Positions 33,612 through 41,240 of a stretch of DNA of 64,000 nucleotides are shown one piece after another. The notes below the pieces were generated by a model. The model saw only the letters and a list, made by a program, of their open reading frames with translations. It was not told where the DNA came from and did not search any database. How positions within the stretch are numbered: position 1 is the stretch's first letter; each line of letters begins with the position of its first letter. This DNA is from Sphingobacteriales bacterium (GTDB lineage Bacteria; Bacteroidota; Bacteroidia; Chitinophagales; Chitinophagaceae): the NCBI GenBank assembly GCA_016235125.1, contig JACRLZ010000007.1:248001-312000 (forward strand), read 5' to 3'. The translations under genes and the position numbers were made by a program.

Positions 33612-33632
33612 ATTCCCCCTTTAGGGGGCAAA
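33610..33632. repeat. Family A palindromic repeat between DUF3810 and dcd
   Basis: AAATTCCCCCTTTAGGGGGC. The stop codon and last residues (FAP) of dcd lie in it. It may act as a hairpin for both convergent transcripts. Confidence 0.7.
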
Positions 33633-34163
33633 CTTATTCTTCCACATCATACTCTCCACCGGTTTATCGGGTTGATTGCTGTATTTGGAGTTTTTCTTTT
33701 GGTCGTATCTGATTTCAATTTCGCCATCCACAGGGAAATAGATAAGCTGACCTATCGGCATTCCTCTGTAAACCTTCACAGGTTGCTTTACTGAAATTTC
33801 CAGGGTCCAGTGGCCGCAAAAACCAACATCACCTTTGCCGGCCGTGGCGTGAATGTCTATTCCTAACCTGCCTGTCGATGATTTACCTTCCAGGAAAGGT
33901 ACATGTGCATGGGTTTCGGTGTATTCTTCCGTCACACCCAGATAAAAAATATGGGGATATAATACAAGGCCTTCTTCAGGTATCTCAAAATATTCAATGT
34001 GATTGTGCTTTTTAGCATCAATCATATGTTCTTTATAAGTGGCCAGTGTTTTGCCAAGGTGAACATCATAAGAATTACTTCCGAGACATTCTCTTTCGTA
34101 AGGAACGATTTTGATGGAGCCTTTTTCTATTTCTTCCAGTATCCGTGTATCAGAAAGTATCAT
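33621..34163 (-). CDS. dcd: dCTP deaminase
   Basis: A 180-residue trimeric enzyme that deaminates dCTP to dUTP on the route to dTTP. The N terminus MILSDTRILEEIEKG and the block EGKSSTGRLGIDIHATAG are typical. GFCGHWTLEISV carries the catalytic Glu, and GMPIGQLIYF follows. The final residues are encoded by a family A repeat, so the C terminus is probably changed from the ancestral form. It is divergent from the phosphopantetheinyl transferase. Confidence 0.94.
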   Translation of the reverse strand: MILSDTRILEEIEKGSIKIVPYERECLGSNSYDVHLGKTLATYKEHMIDAKKHNHIEYFEIPEEGLVLYPHIFYLGVTEEYTETHAHVPFLEGKSSTGRLGIDIHATAGKGDVGFCGHWTLEISVKQPVKVYRGMPIGQLIYFPVDGEIEIRYDQKKNSKYSNQPDKPVESMMWKNKFAP

Positions 34164-34214
34164 TCTCTATCTTCGGTTTATTATTGCAGCAAAGTAAAGA
34201 TGAAAGAGTAACTA

Positions 34215-34835
34215 ATGCCAATATTTTTTCAACATAAGATTGACGAAAACACAAGATTAGGTGTTTGGAAGATTGAGGAAACAGAGGAATTCTTTAAAGG
34301 CAATGTGCCCCAGCACCGGGATGTGACACATCCTCATAAGCGGCTGCAGCATCTGGCCGGAAGATTTTTATTGCAATATCTTTTTCCGGATTTTCCTTTT
34401 GAACTGATTCAGATCGCCGATACCCGCAAACCTTTTTTGCCCGATGAGCAATATCATTTCTCCATTTCACATTGCGGTGATTATGCAGCGACGATTGTAA
34501 GCAGGAACAGCAGGGTAGGGATAGATATTGAAATTCCGACTTCCAAAGTTGAAACTATCATGCATAAATTTCTCAATCGGGAGGAAAAACAACAATTTTA
34601 TAAAAGCCGGTCCACGACTCATGACTCACGACTCACGACTCTTCTTTGGTCTGCAAAAGAATCCGTTTTCAAATGGTATGGCGATGGGGGAGTGGATTTC
34701 AGGGAGCACATTCATCTTCTAAAACAGCATGAAGAAAATGAAACGATTGAATGTTTTTTTTCAAAAACAAATTCTGACCTCACAATTCATTACAGGCAAT
34801 TTGAGCATTTGGTGTTGGCCTGGGTGTTGAACTGA
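34215..34835 (+). CDS. 4'-phosphopantetheinyl transferase superfamily protein
   Basis: A 206-residue Sfp-type enzyme that transfers phosphopantetheine from CoA to carrier proteins. It has the substrate-binding FSISHCGDYAA and the metal-binding GIDIEIP near residue 98. The LWSAKESVFKWYG block (WxxKE...K) lies near residue 145. Between FYKSR and LLWSAKES is STTHDSRLTT, encoded by a family B repeat and sitting directly before the conserved WxxKE motif. The active residues are kept. Carrier target (fatty-acid ACP or secondary metabolite) is unknown. Confidence 0.88.
   Translation: MPIFFQHKIDENTRLGVWKIEETEEFFKGNVPQHRDVTHPHKRLQHLAGRFLLQYLFPDFPFELIQIADTRKPFLPDEQYHFSISHCGDYAATIVSRNSRVGIDIEIPTSKVETIMHKFLNREEKQQFYKSRSTTHDSRLTTLLWSAKESVFKWYGDGGVDFREHIHLLKQHEENETIECFFSKTNSDLTIHYRQFEHLVLAWVLN
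34612..34643. repeat. Family B repeat inside the PPTase gene
   Basis: CCACGACTCATGACTCACGA, then CTCACGACTC. Tandem CACGACT words. It encodes TTHDSRLTTL, as in murB. Confidence 0.78.
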
Positions 34836-34837
34836 TT

Positions 34838-34885
34838 GCCACTGAAACACAGAAGGACAGAAAATTACTTCAGTGTTTCAGTGGC
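34838..34885. repeat. Family H inverted repeat
   Basis: GCCACTGAAACAC and GTGTTTCAGTGGC are perfect 13-base arms around 22 bases. It lies between the convergent PPTase and DUF2130 genes and may form the 3' hairpin of both. Confidence 0.8.
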
Positions 34886-34889
34886 TGAT

Positions 34890-36038
34890 TTATTCCTCCA
34901 AATCTTCAGAGACGTTAGTAAGCAAGTTCAGATCAACTTCATTACCTGAAATGCCTTCAATACTTCCTCTTATGTGTGCTGCATTCAATAACACTTTCTC
35001 CAATTGTTTCTCCCTTGCTTTCCACAATTTTTCCATGGCATCTCTTTCTTTTTGTATTGAAAGTTTCATATTCATAAACCCTTCCCGGATAGCCTGCCAT
35101 TGCTCCGCAAATTCACGGCTGGTGAGGTAATTGTAAAGCAGGTGCATTTTATCGCCTTTGTTCTCCTGGCTTTTCAAAGCCGATGAGATTTTAATGATCC
35201 CATCCCGAAGCATTTGCACTACCGGTTTCACCTCGTTGAAGCCACAGATCCATACTCCTTCTTTTTCACCAAAGCCATTCATGTCTTTGGGCATTGCCTG
35301 GGTGACGATTACCGCCACATCTGCATTCTGGCTGCGCATATCGGCTTTCAATTTCTCTATCCAGTCCGCAGCAAAATCTTTTGTTCGCTTGCTTTCAAAA
35401 ATGATCTTGCCACATTCCTGTCCAAAACTGTTTCGTACAGTTTGAATACAGTCAGCGCCCCGAACACCTTTACCGACTTCGGTGATTATATCAAAAGGGA
35501 ATGTAGTTTTCAATAATTCTTCCAGCAGTAATTCTTGTGATTCGCCCTGCGATTGCATAGAACCCTGCTCGGCTTTACGCTTCATTTCTTCTATTAATTT
35601 AAGCTGGGCATCCAGTTTTTCATCCTTTTCTTTTAATCGTAGCTGGAACTCGGTTTCTTTTGCAGCAATTCTTTGTTCTTCAAGTTTGCGGATGTCTTCG
35701 GTAAGTTTTGCCCTTTCCAGTTGCAGCATTTTTTGAACAGACAACTCCAGTTCAACTTCCTTGTTTTTTAGGTCCTGTTCTTTTTTCAGAATTTCAACCT
35801 GCTGCTGGCGAGCCTGTTTTAGTTTTTCTTCATTGTCTTTATTGTTTTCTTCGAGTAAACGGAGTTTGGTTTCAAAATCAGAAGAAATATTTTTTCTAAG
35901 ACTTTCTTCCAGTTCCTTTTCTTTTTTCTTTTTCCATTCCTCCGCTTTTGAATTGACTTCTTTCTGAATCTCATCACGGATAAGATCATTGGGTTCAAAC
36001 TCATGACCACAATTCGGGCATTTTATTTCGGTAGCCAT
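34890..36038 (-). CDS. DUF2130 coiled-coil protein
   Basis: A 382-residue cytoplasmic protein. An N-terminal zinc-ribbon half (IKCPNCGHEF) precedes a long charged coiled coil (about residues 20-165). The C-terminal DUF2130 domain includes TEVGKGVRGADCIQTVRN and IIFESKRTKDFAADWIEK. The E-S-K pattern after an Asp resembles a PD-(D/E)XK nuclease core, so a DNA-related role is possible. Function unknown. It stands alone. Confidence 0.85.
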   Translation of the reverse strand: MATEIKCPNCGHEFEPNDLIRDEIQKEVNSKAEEWKKKKEKELEESLRKNISSDFETKLRLLEENNKDNEEKLKQARQQQVEILKKEQDLKNKEVELELSVQKMLQLERAKLTEDIRKLEEQRIAAKETEFQLRLKEKDEKLDAQLKLIEEMKRKAEQGSMQSQGESQELLLEELLKTTFPFDIITEVGKGVRGADCIQTVRNSFGQECGKIIFESKRTKDFAADWIEKLKADMRSQNADVAVIVTQAMPKDMNGFGEKEGVWICGFNEVKPVVQMLRDGIIKISSALKSQENKGDKMHLLYNYLTSREFAEQWQAIREGFMNMKLSIQKERDAMEKLWKAREKQLEKVLLNAAHIRGSIEGISGNEVDLNLLTNVSEDLEE

Positions 36039-36147
36039 TTTTTTTCTCTTTGTTTCAAATCTACAAATAATACAGATGTCAGACGCTCTGGAGAGACGTC
36101 AGACACTAATAAAAAAGCGACTCATTGTACTGAATCGCTTTTAAATG

Positions 36148-36233
36148 TGCCCCGGAACGGAGTTGAACCGTTACGGCCCTTGCGGGCCACAGGATTTTAA
36201 GTCCTGCGTGTCTACCAATTCCACCACCAGGGC
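36148..36233 (-). tRNA. tRNA-Leu (anticodon TAA)
   Basis: 86-base class II tRNA: acceptor GCCCTGG / CCGGGGC, anticodon loop CTTAAAA (TAA), long variable arm GGCCCGCAAGGGCC, T-loop TTCAACT, discriminator A. CCA not encoded. It follows tRNA-Gly on the same strand after a terminator. Confidence 0.95.
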
Positions 36234-36240
36234 GAAAAAA

Positions 36241-36325
36241 GTTCAAGGTTTTAGGTTTAATAGTTTCAGGTTCTTAGAGAACAATGTCAACTATTCAGGT
36301 CTAATTTCCTAAACTCAAAAGTTCA
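36241..36325. repeat. Low-complexity repeat, family J
   Basis: Repeated words GTTCAAGGTTTTAGG, TTTAATAGTTTCAGGTTC between two tRNA genes. This type of GGTTT-word repeat is frequent between genes in Bacteroidota. Confidence 0.4.
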
Positions 36326-36358
36326 AAAAAAATCCTCCGCCTGTGTGGCAAGAGGATT
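36325..36358 (-). terminator. Terminator of tRNA-Gly
   Basis: On the minus strand AATCCTC pairs with GAGGATT around a 14-base loop and runs into eight T. Confidence 0.8.
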
Positions 36359-36363
36359 ATCAG

Positions 36364-36436
<73 letters not shown>

Positions 36437-36441
36437 ATGGA

Positions 36442-36489
36442 CAACGGAACTCTGTTCCGTTGATAAAGTTATCGGAACAGAGTTCCGAT
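36442..36489. repeat. Two mirror-image palindromes upstream of tRNA-Gly
   Basis: CAACGGAACTCTGTTCCGTTG at 36442-36462 (shown without its final base: CAACGGAACTCTGTTCCGTT) and ATCGGAACAGAGTTCCGAT at 36471-36489. The cores CGGAACTCTGTTCCG and CGGAACAGAGTTCCG are reverse complements. Together they would form a cruciform or leader hairpins. Confidence 0.75.
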
Positions 36490-36512
36490 TTCCAAAGAAC
36501 TATGGGGACGCA

Positions 36513-36520
36513 AAAATAGG
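36513..36520 (-). promoter_or_regulatory. Promoter -7 box of tRNA-Gly
   Basis: TATTTTTG on the minus strand. The spacer upstream includes the palindrome GGGCATCTGCCC. The upstream element is only a T-run, so the promoter is less certain than those of the other tRNA genes. Confidence 0.5.
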
Positions 36521-36553
36521 GCAGATGCCCTTTTTAAAAAAATTTCAACCGCC

Positions 36554-36772
36554 TTATTTGTACTTGGGAGTATATAATGTGCTTTCCTGAACTTTTACAT
36601 TGGGTTTGTCATACCGCTTGGTGTAAAGCATATAACAGCCGCCCAGCACAAAGGCTACAAAGCAGGCCACCTGCAGGTAAAAAAGAAAACCGGATGAAGA
36701 TACCCAACTATGTGTAAAATCCTTGTCTTGTATCTTTTTCAGTTCCTGTTGATATTCCTGGTGATTATGCAT
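36554..36772 (-). CDS. Small single-span membrane protein
   Basis: A 72-residue protein: a polar N terminus (MHNHQEYQQELKKIQDKD), one membrane helix (FYLQVACFVAFVLGGCYMLY) and a short basic-polar tail ending TPKYK. No family recognised. The longer frame back to 36871 runs through a dispersed repeat and overlaps the glycosyltransferase gene, so the ATG at 36772 is preferred. Confidence 0.6.
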   Translation of the reverse strand: MHNHQEYQQELKKIQDKDFTHSWVSSSGFLFYLQVACFVAFVLGGCYMLYTKRYDKPNVKVQESTLYTPKYK

Positions 36773-36794
36773 AACGGAATTTTGTTGTTTACAC

Positions 36795-36815
36795 GCCGTA
36801 GCTTTTAGCGAAGGC
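36795..36815. repeat. Family E repeat
   Basis: GCCGTAGCTTTTAGCGAAGG, then C. GCC and GGC ends with GCTTTTAGC inside make a palindrome. A second copy (GTAGCTTCAGCGAAGGC) lies at 59473-59495. Confidence 0.55.
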
Positions 36816-36845
36816 AGTGCAAAAATAGGGGTTCGGTATAAAAAA

Positions 36846-37877
36846 TCATTTTGTTTTACCCACAATTTCACTAAAGCGGTTTTTCTTTTTGATGAAATGC
36901 TGCCATACCATATTTTTTTTCAGTAAACCAGACAGGTCCCCTTTTTTAGTAGCAGGGAACACACTTTTTTTCTTATTAAACAACCACCATTTCAGAAATG
37001 CCACCTGTGCTCTTAAAATAGCAATAAAATATCCACCATCTCCCGTCAACAAACCTTTCCATGCGGAAATGCCATCCAGTAAGTTTCTGAAAGACATTAC
37101 CCAGAGTTTCCTTCCCAAAGGCAGGTTTTTGGACAACATGATCCTGTTGTTCCTGAAATTCAGGAAGGTCTTTAATGAGTTCCCCCTTGGCAATGTGCCG
37201 CCGCCAACATGATAGACTACGGATGAGGGGCATGAATAAATTTTGTGACCTGCCAACTGCATCCGCCAGCACAGATCAATTTCCTCCTGATGGGCAAAAA
37301 AGTATTCATCAAACCCTTTCATTTCATGAAAAACTTTTGACCGGATAAATAAAGCAGCTCCGCTGGCCCAAAAGATCGGTTCACTTTGGTCATACTGTCC
37401 ATGGTCTTCCTCACAGATATCAAACACCCTTCCTTTGGCAAACGGATAGCCATATTTATCAAGCCAGCCGCCGGCAGCGCCTGAATATTCAAAAGTCTTC
37501 TTGTTTTTATAAGAGAGTATTTTTGGCTGACAGGCGGCTATAGTATTATTCGCCTCAAGTAAGTCAACCATTGGCTGTAACCAACCGGATTGGACTTCAA
37601 CATCAGAATTTAATAAAACATAATATTCAGCCTGCACCTGTTTTAATGCTTCATTGTATCCTTTTGCAAAACCATAGTTTTTGGGGAACCTGATTATTCG
37701 TATTTCTGGATATTTACCTTGAAGAAAGGAAACAGAATCATCTTTAGAGCCATTATCTGCAACTATAATTTCAAAATTTGAATAGGATGTGGACAGCACA
37801 GATGGCAAAAACTGCTGCAGGTATTTTTGCCCGTTCCAGTTCAGAATTACGATGGCAACTTTGGGAGAGGAACTCAC
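36846..37877 (-). CDS. Glycosyltransferase family 2
   Basis: A 343-residue GT-A-fold transferase, similar to rhamnosyltransferase-like members. N-terminal VAIVILNWNGQKYL, EIIVADNGSKDDS and the metal-binding YVLLNSDVEV (DxD-like) near residue 100 are followed by DEYFFAHQEEIDLCWR, the acceptor-side ED motif. No long membrane segment. It probably adds sugars to cell-surface polysaccharide. The start is GTG at 37877. It is divergent from the histidine kinase. Confidence 0.88.
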   Translation of the reverse strand: MSSSPKVAIVILNWNGQKYLQQFLPSVLSTSYSNFEIIVADNGSKDDSVSFLQGKYPEIRIIRFPKNYGFAKGYNEALKQVQAEYYVLLNSDVEVQSGWLQPMVDLLEANNTIAACQPKILSYKNKKTFEYSGAAGGWLDKYGYPFAKGRVFDICEEDHGQYDQSEPIFWASGAALFIRSKVFHEMKGFDEYFFAHQEEIDLCWRMQLAGHKIYSCPSSVVYHVGGGTLPRGNSLKTFLNFRNNRIMLSKNLPLGRKLWVMSFRNLLDGISAWKGLLTGDGGYFIAILRAQVAFLKWWLFNKKKSVFPATKKGDLSGLLKKNMVWQHFIKKKNRFSEIVGKTK

Positions 37878-37938
37878 TGTACTGTAAATATTTATTCAAA
37901 AATAAGGTAAGCCGGGGTTTCATTGCTAAATTCGAAAT

Positions 37939-39096
37939 ATGTTTAGGCAAGTGCTCAGTTGGAAGACTGTTTTGGCATTGATCGCAATTGCCATTGTGAT
38001 CAGTACCATCTTTTATACCCGCTACCTGGCAAATAAAATTGCAAAAGAAGAAAGACAAAAAGTGGAAGAATGGGTAGAAGCCGGCCGTTTTCTTTTTACA
38101 TCTCCTCCCGATGCTGATACCAGGCTTCCTTTGAAAATTATCCGGGATAATGAAAACGATGTGCCTGTAATTGAAACCAATGAAAGAGACAGTATCATTT
38201 CTTTCATTAATCTTGATTCGGCAAAAGCCGAAACCAATAAATCATATCTTGAAAAAAGGTTAAGGCAATTCAAATCTTTACATGAAAAACCAATTGAATG
38301 GACCGACCCAAAAGATCCTTCGAAAATTAACAGGTATTATTATGGGGAGTCAAGGTTATTAAAGGAAGTTCGATATTATCCCATTGTGCAATTATGCATC
38401 GTAGCCCTTTTTATTGCAATTACTATTTTTTCGATACGTAGTAGTTACCGATCTGTACAAAACCAGGTGTGGGCCGGTATGGCTAAAGAAACAGCACATC
38501 AGTTAGGCACTCCTGTATCCTCTCTTGAAGGTTGGGTGGAAATGTTGAAAGAAAAATCCGAAAGCCAGCAGATTGCTCATGAACTTGAAAAGGATGTTGA
38601 TCGTTTGCGGCTGATATCAGACAGATTCGGCAAGATTGGCAGCACTCCTCAACTTGAGGAAGTTGATATAATAAACCAGGTAAACATTATGGTGGATTAC
38701 ATGCGGAAGAGAGCTACAGGAAAAATAAATTTCTCGGTAAATAGTCACGGCAAACAAGCAATTACTGCATTAGTATCTGCTCCATTGTTCGACTGGGTGA
38801 TTGAAAATCTTCTCAAAAATTCATTGGATGCAATGGAAGGAAAAGGCAGTATAACGGCAGACATCACTGAAGACAATAAAAAAGTTTTTATTGATATCAC
38901 AGATACCGGCAAGGGCATCAGCCGGCAAAACATACCTCTGGTCTTTAAACCGGGATTCACAACCAAAAAACGGGGCTGGGGATTAGGACTTAGCCTTTCC
39001 AAACGGATTATTCAGCAGTATCACAGAGGAGAAATTTTTGTAAAACATTCCGACCCGGGCAAAGGGACTACATTCAGAATTGTTCTGAAAAAGTAA
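37939..39096 (+). CDS. Membrane-bound sensor histidine kinase
   Basis: A 385-residue kinase. Two membrane helices (VLALIAIAIVISTIFY and IVQLCIVALFIAITIF) enclose an extracytoplasmic sensor of about 110 residues. The dimerisation box is AKETAHQLGTPVSSLEGW with phospho-His187. The ATPase lobe has NLLKNSLDAM (N box), DTGKGI (G1) and GWGLGLSL (G2). No adjacent response regulator, so its partner is elsewhere. Promoter boxes of the downstream tRNA-Leu overlap its 3' end and the following gap. Confidence 0.9.
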   Translation: MFRQVLSWKTVLALIAIAIVISTIFYTRYLANKIAKEERQKVEEWVEAGRFLFTSPPDADTRLPLKIIRDNENDVPVIETNERDSIISFINLDSAKAETNKSYLEKRLRQFKSLHEKPIEWTDPKDPSKINRYYYGESRLLKEVRYYPIVQLCIVALFIAITIFSIRSSYRSVQNQVWAGMAKETAHQLGTPVSSLEGWVEMLKEKSESQQIAHELEKDVDRLRLISDRFGKIGSTPQLEEVDIINQVNIMVDYMRKRATGKINFSVNSHGKQAITALVSAPLFDWVIENLLKNSLDAMEGKGSITADITEDNKKVFIDITDTGKGISRQNIPLVFKPGFTTKKRGWGLGLSLSKRIIQQYHRGEIFVKHSDPGKGTTFRIVLKK

Positions 39097-39110
39097 ACCG
39101 CTTACATTTG
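39080..39110 (+). promoter_or_regulatory. Promoter of tRNA-Leu(GAG)
   Basis: TTGT at 39080-39083, 19 bases, TACATTTG at 39103-39110. The upstream box lies inside the end of the kinase gene. Confidence 0.8.
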
Positions 39111-39121
39111 CAATCCTTAAA

Positions 39122-39205
39122 GCCCGGGTGGCGAAATTGGTAGACGCACCACTTTGAGGTGGTGGCGCCCGAAAGGGTGTGCTGGTTCGAATCCAGTCTC
39201 GGGCA
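39122..39205 (+). tRNA. tRNA-Leu (anticodon GAG)
   Basis: 84-base class II tRNA: acceptor GCCCGGG / CTCGGGC, anticodon loop TTGAGGT (GAG, reads CTC) closed by a T-G pair, variable arm GCGCCCGAAAGGGTGT, T-loop TTCGAAT, discriminator A. CCA not encoded. Its last 16 bases and the next three recur at 39356-39374. Confidence 0.95.
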
Positions 39206-39374
39206 CAAATGCCTTTCCAACATAGTTGGAGAGGCGTTTTTATTTGTGAACGGTGCGAACTTGTTCGCATAAGTGAACAAATAAAAACGCCGGGCACCGC
39301 CAAAGGCGGGGCAAAGGCTTTGGGTAAGACCAATCAGCAAAGGATCATCGCAGGTAATCCAGTCTCGGGCACAA
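39190..39374. repeat. 19-base direct repeat of the tRNA-Leu 3' end, 166 bases apart
   Basis: AATCCAGTCTCGGGCACAA occurs at 39190-39208 (the end of tRNA-Leu) and again at 39356-39374. Each copy is followed at once by its own terminator. The interval holds a 15-base inverted repeat (GGCGTTTTTATTTGT at 39233-39247 and its complement at 39277-39291), an inner GCGAACTTGTTCGC palindrome and a CCGCC/GGCGG hairpin, but no gene. This layout fits an attachment-site duplication or a degraded second tRNA copy. Confidence 0.8.
39211..39241 (+). terminator. First terminator after tRNA-Leu(GAG)
   Basis: Stem GCCTTTCCAAC / GTTGGAGAGGC (one G-T pair) with GTTTTTA following. Confidence 0.8.
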
Positions 39375-39403
39375 GCGTCACAAATCAGTTGTGACGCTTT
39401 TTT
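39374..39403 (+). terminator. Second terminator, after the duplicated tRNA end
   Basis: Ten-base-pair stem AGCGTCACAA / TTGTGACGCT followed by TTTTTT. The stop codon of the convergent CHAD gene lies in its left arm. Confidence 0.85.
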
Positions 39404-40220
39404 CTTTTTCAGCCCTCATTGCTTTTTTGATTACCTCCCTTGCCTTGGATAAAGCTGCCTTTAATAATTCCTGTTCTTTATCTGCTATTGTTTTGTGCAA
39501 GGTTTTAATTGACTGATATTCCGGAAATGTTTTAGGAAGATGATCTTTTCTGAAGTGCCTGGCTTTGGTATTAAACATCTCCAGATCCTGCCATTGACCC
39601 AGATCATCCAGCAGCAAATGCATTTCCTTATCATAATCGGTAATGCCGGTCCAGTTCTCAGGAGCTATTTTGATCCAATAGTATATTTCTTTAAGATATT
39701 GACGAAGTTTGTGAGGCTCCCTGAAATAATTTTTAGATTCTCCGAGTTGTTTATTGATCAATGAAGCAAGATTAAATTTCAGTTCTTCCCGAATGGCTGC
39801 TGATTTATCTTCCTTTAGAAGCAAGGCAATTGCTTCCAGTTCCTTCTTTTTGTATTCTGCCACAGCTATGTTTGTCCATTTTAATGCAGCAGCGAGTGAA
39901 TTTTGTAAATACTTCTTTAATTCAGGAAATTTATTGCCGGTTTCTTTTTCTAATGTGCCCAGAACATCAAGGGCAATCTCAATATCTCTTTGTTTGCCGG
40001 AAACAGAGAAAAGTTCTTCAGTTTCTTTTAGGGGATATTCCCAGAGAGGTTCCTTTGTAAGCAATACATATAATTCAATAAAGGCTCTCAGTTTTTTTAC
40101 TGCCACACGAAGATCATGAACGGCATCTTTTTCATTATGCTTTTTCAGAATGGCAAGATTCTGATTAAAGACATGCTGTTCTTTTTTCCAATGCTGATAT
40201 ATGAGATCAATATCTTCCAT
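39378..40220 (-). CDS. CHAD-domain protein
   Basis: A 280-residue all-helical protein. The CHAD signature HDLRVAVKKLRAFIEL lies near residue 35, and a second basic helix with HKLRQYLKEIYYW is near 165. Conserved His and basic residues bind polyphosphate in characterised CHAD proteins, so a polyphosphate-granule or related role is likely. No CYTH domain is attached. Its C terminus (EKEKSVTTDL) is encoded by a terminator hairpin. It begins directly after the MGMT-like gene, with which it is probably co-transcribed. Confidence 0.88.
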   Translation of the reverse strand: MEDIDLIYQHWKKEQHVFNQNLAILKKHNEKDAVHDLRVAVKKLRAFIELYVLLTKEPLWEYPLKETEELFSVSGKQRDIEIALDVLGTLEKETGNKFPELKKYLQNSLAAALKWTNIAVAEYKKKELEAIALLLKEDKSAAIREELKFNLASLINKQLGESKNYFREPHKLRQYLKEIYYWIKIAPENWTGITDYDKEMHLLLDDLGQWQDLEMFNTKARHFRKDHLPKTFPEYQSIKTLHKTIADKEQELLKAALSKAREVIKKAMRAEKEKSVTTDL

Positions 40221-40691
40221 TTATTTCATTAACCTTTTTTCCCAGTCTTTCACCATCCAGTGTTTCCCTTTTTGAACAATGTAGTGACCTTCCTGTTCCA
40301 GCAGTTCAGCCTGCTTTTCTATGCCACCCGGATATTTTTCATTAATAACTCCGCCTTGCTTCAATGTCCTCCAGTACGGAGTCATCTTTTTTTTACCCAT
40401 CGCTTCAGCTTCAACTGCTGCATTGGCTGCTATCCATGAAAAAATACCCGTAGTAATGGGACATCCAATCGTAGCATGATGCTTTCTGGCAATCTTTTCC
40501 CTGATGCGATTGATAGTTATCAGCTTTCCCGAAGGTACTTTTTTCATAATGGAATTTACTTCAAGAGGAGAGGGGATTGCCATGGTGCCTTTTCCCCATT
40601 TCCTGCTTTGCTGTGCATTTAGTTTTACCACTTTGGGCAGGTCCTTGCTGTCATTTAATTTCTCCAGCCATGTTTTCTTTTTAGTTGCCAT
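40221..40691 (-). CDS. MGMT-family-like protein (alkyltransferase-like)
   Basis: A 156-residue protein resembling the DNA-binding domain of O6-alkylguanine alkyltransferases (VPSGKLITINRIREKI winged helix, then CPITTGIFSWIAANAA). The classical PCHRV active site is not seen. A cysteine is present in the GCPITTG segment, so repair activity is uncertain and a lesion-binding, ATL-like role is possible. A clear Shine-Dalgarno (AGGAGG, 7 bases before ATG 40691) fixes the start, unusual in this window. It is between a flavin-oxidase-like gene and CHAD. Confidence 0.72.
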   Translation of the reverse strand: MATKKKTWLEKLNDSKDLPKVVKLNAQQSRKWGKGTMAIPSPLEVNSIMKKVPSGKLITINRIREKIARKHHATIGCPITTGIFSWIAANAAVEAEAMGKKKMTPYWRTLKQGGVINEKYPGGIEKQAELLEQEGHYIVQKGKHWMVKDWEKRLMK

Positions 40692-40710
40692 GATTTTCCT
40701 CCTTTCATGA

Positions 40711-41160
40711 TTATCTTTTTTCAAAACGGCCGGTTTTTTCTTTTACTTCAATTTCATAAACTATTGCAGTAAAGCCAATGTTTTCTCTCCGGTCATGACT
40801 TTCTCCCGGTTCCTGCGGATGAGCCGTTTCACTTGTCAGCATAGGTTTTACACGGTCGATCAGTTTTTCCATCGCAACTTTTGCTTCCTGGCCTGTAAGC
40901 TCTTTAAATGTACCCCAAACAATCACACTTTGCCAGTTGGCCATATTCTCCATAACATCCGTTTCAAAACACACTTCCGGATTCTTTCTCATCATTTCAA
41001 GTTTCATTCCTTCCCGGCTGTGGCAAATAATATGCTTGCCATCGTATACATAAGTTACAGGCACTACATAAGTACGGTTATCTGCATAGCAACCCAGTCT
41101 GCCCAGCACCTGGCTGAATAAAAAAGTATCGATCTGTTTGTCATTTAACTTTCCAAGCAT
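40711..41160 (-). CDS. Pyridoxamine 5'-phosphate oxidase family protein
   Basis: A 149-residue split-barrel flavoprotein of the type near NimA/HugZ. It has LGRLGCYADNRTYVVPVTYVYDGKHIICHS near the N terminus and EVCFETDVMENMANWQSVIVWGTF in the middle, the FMN-binding barrel strands. Substrate unknown; the family includes heme-degrading and nitroreductase-like members. It is the first gene of an operon with the MGMT-like and CHAD genes. Confidence 0.8.
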   Translation of the reverse strand: MLGKLNDKQIDTFLFSQVLGRLGCYADNRTYVVPVTYVYDGKHIICHSREGMKLEMMRKNPEVCFETDVMENMANWQSVIVWGTFKELTGQEAKVAMEKLIDRVKPMLTSETAHPQEPGESHDRRENIGFTAIVYEIEVKEKTGRFEKR

Positions 41161-41240
41161 GAAAAGTTTTACCCTAAGGTAGAATAATAATCTGCTGAAA
41201 GAAGGTGAGGTCTGTCAGCAGTAATAATGATATAATTCAG

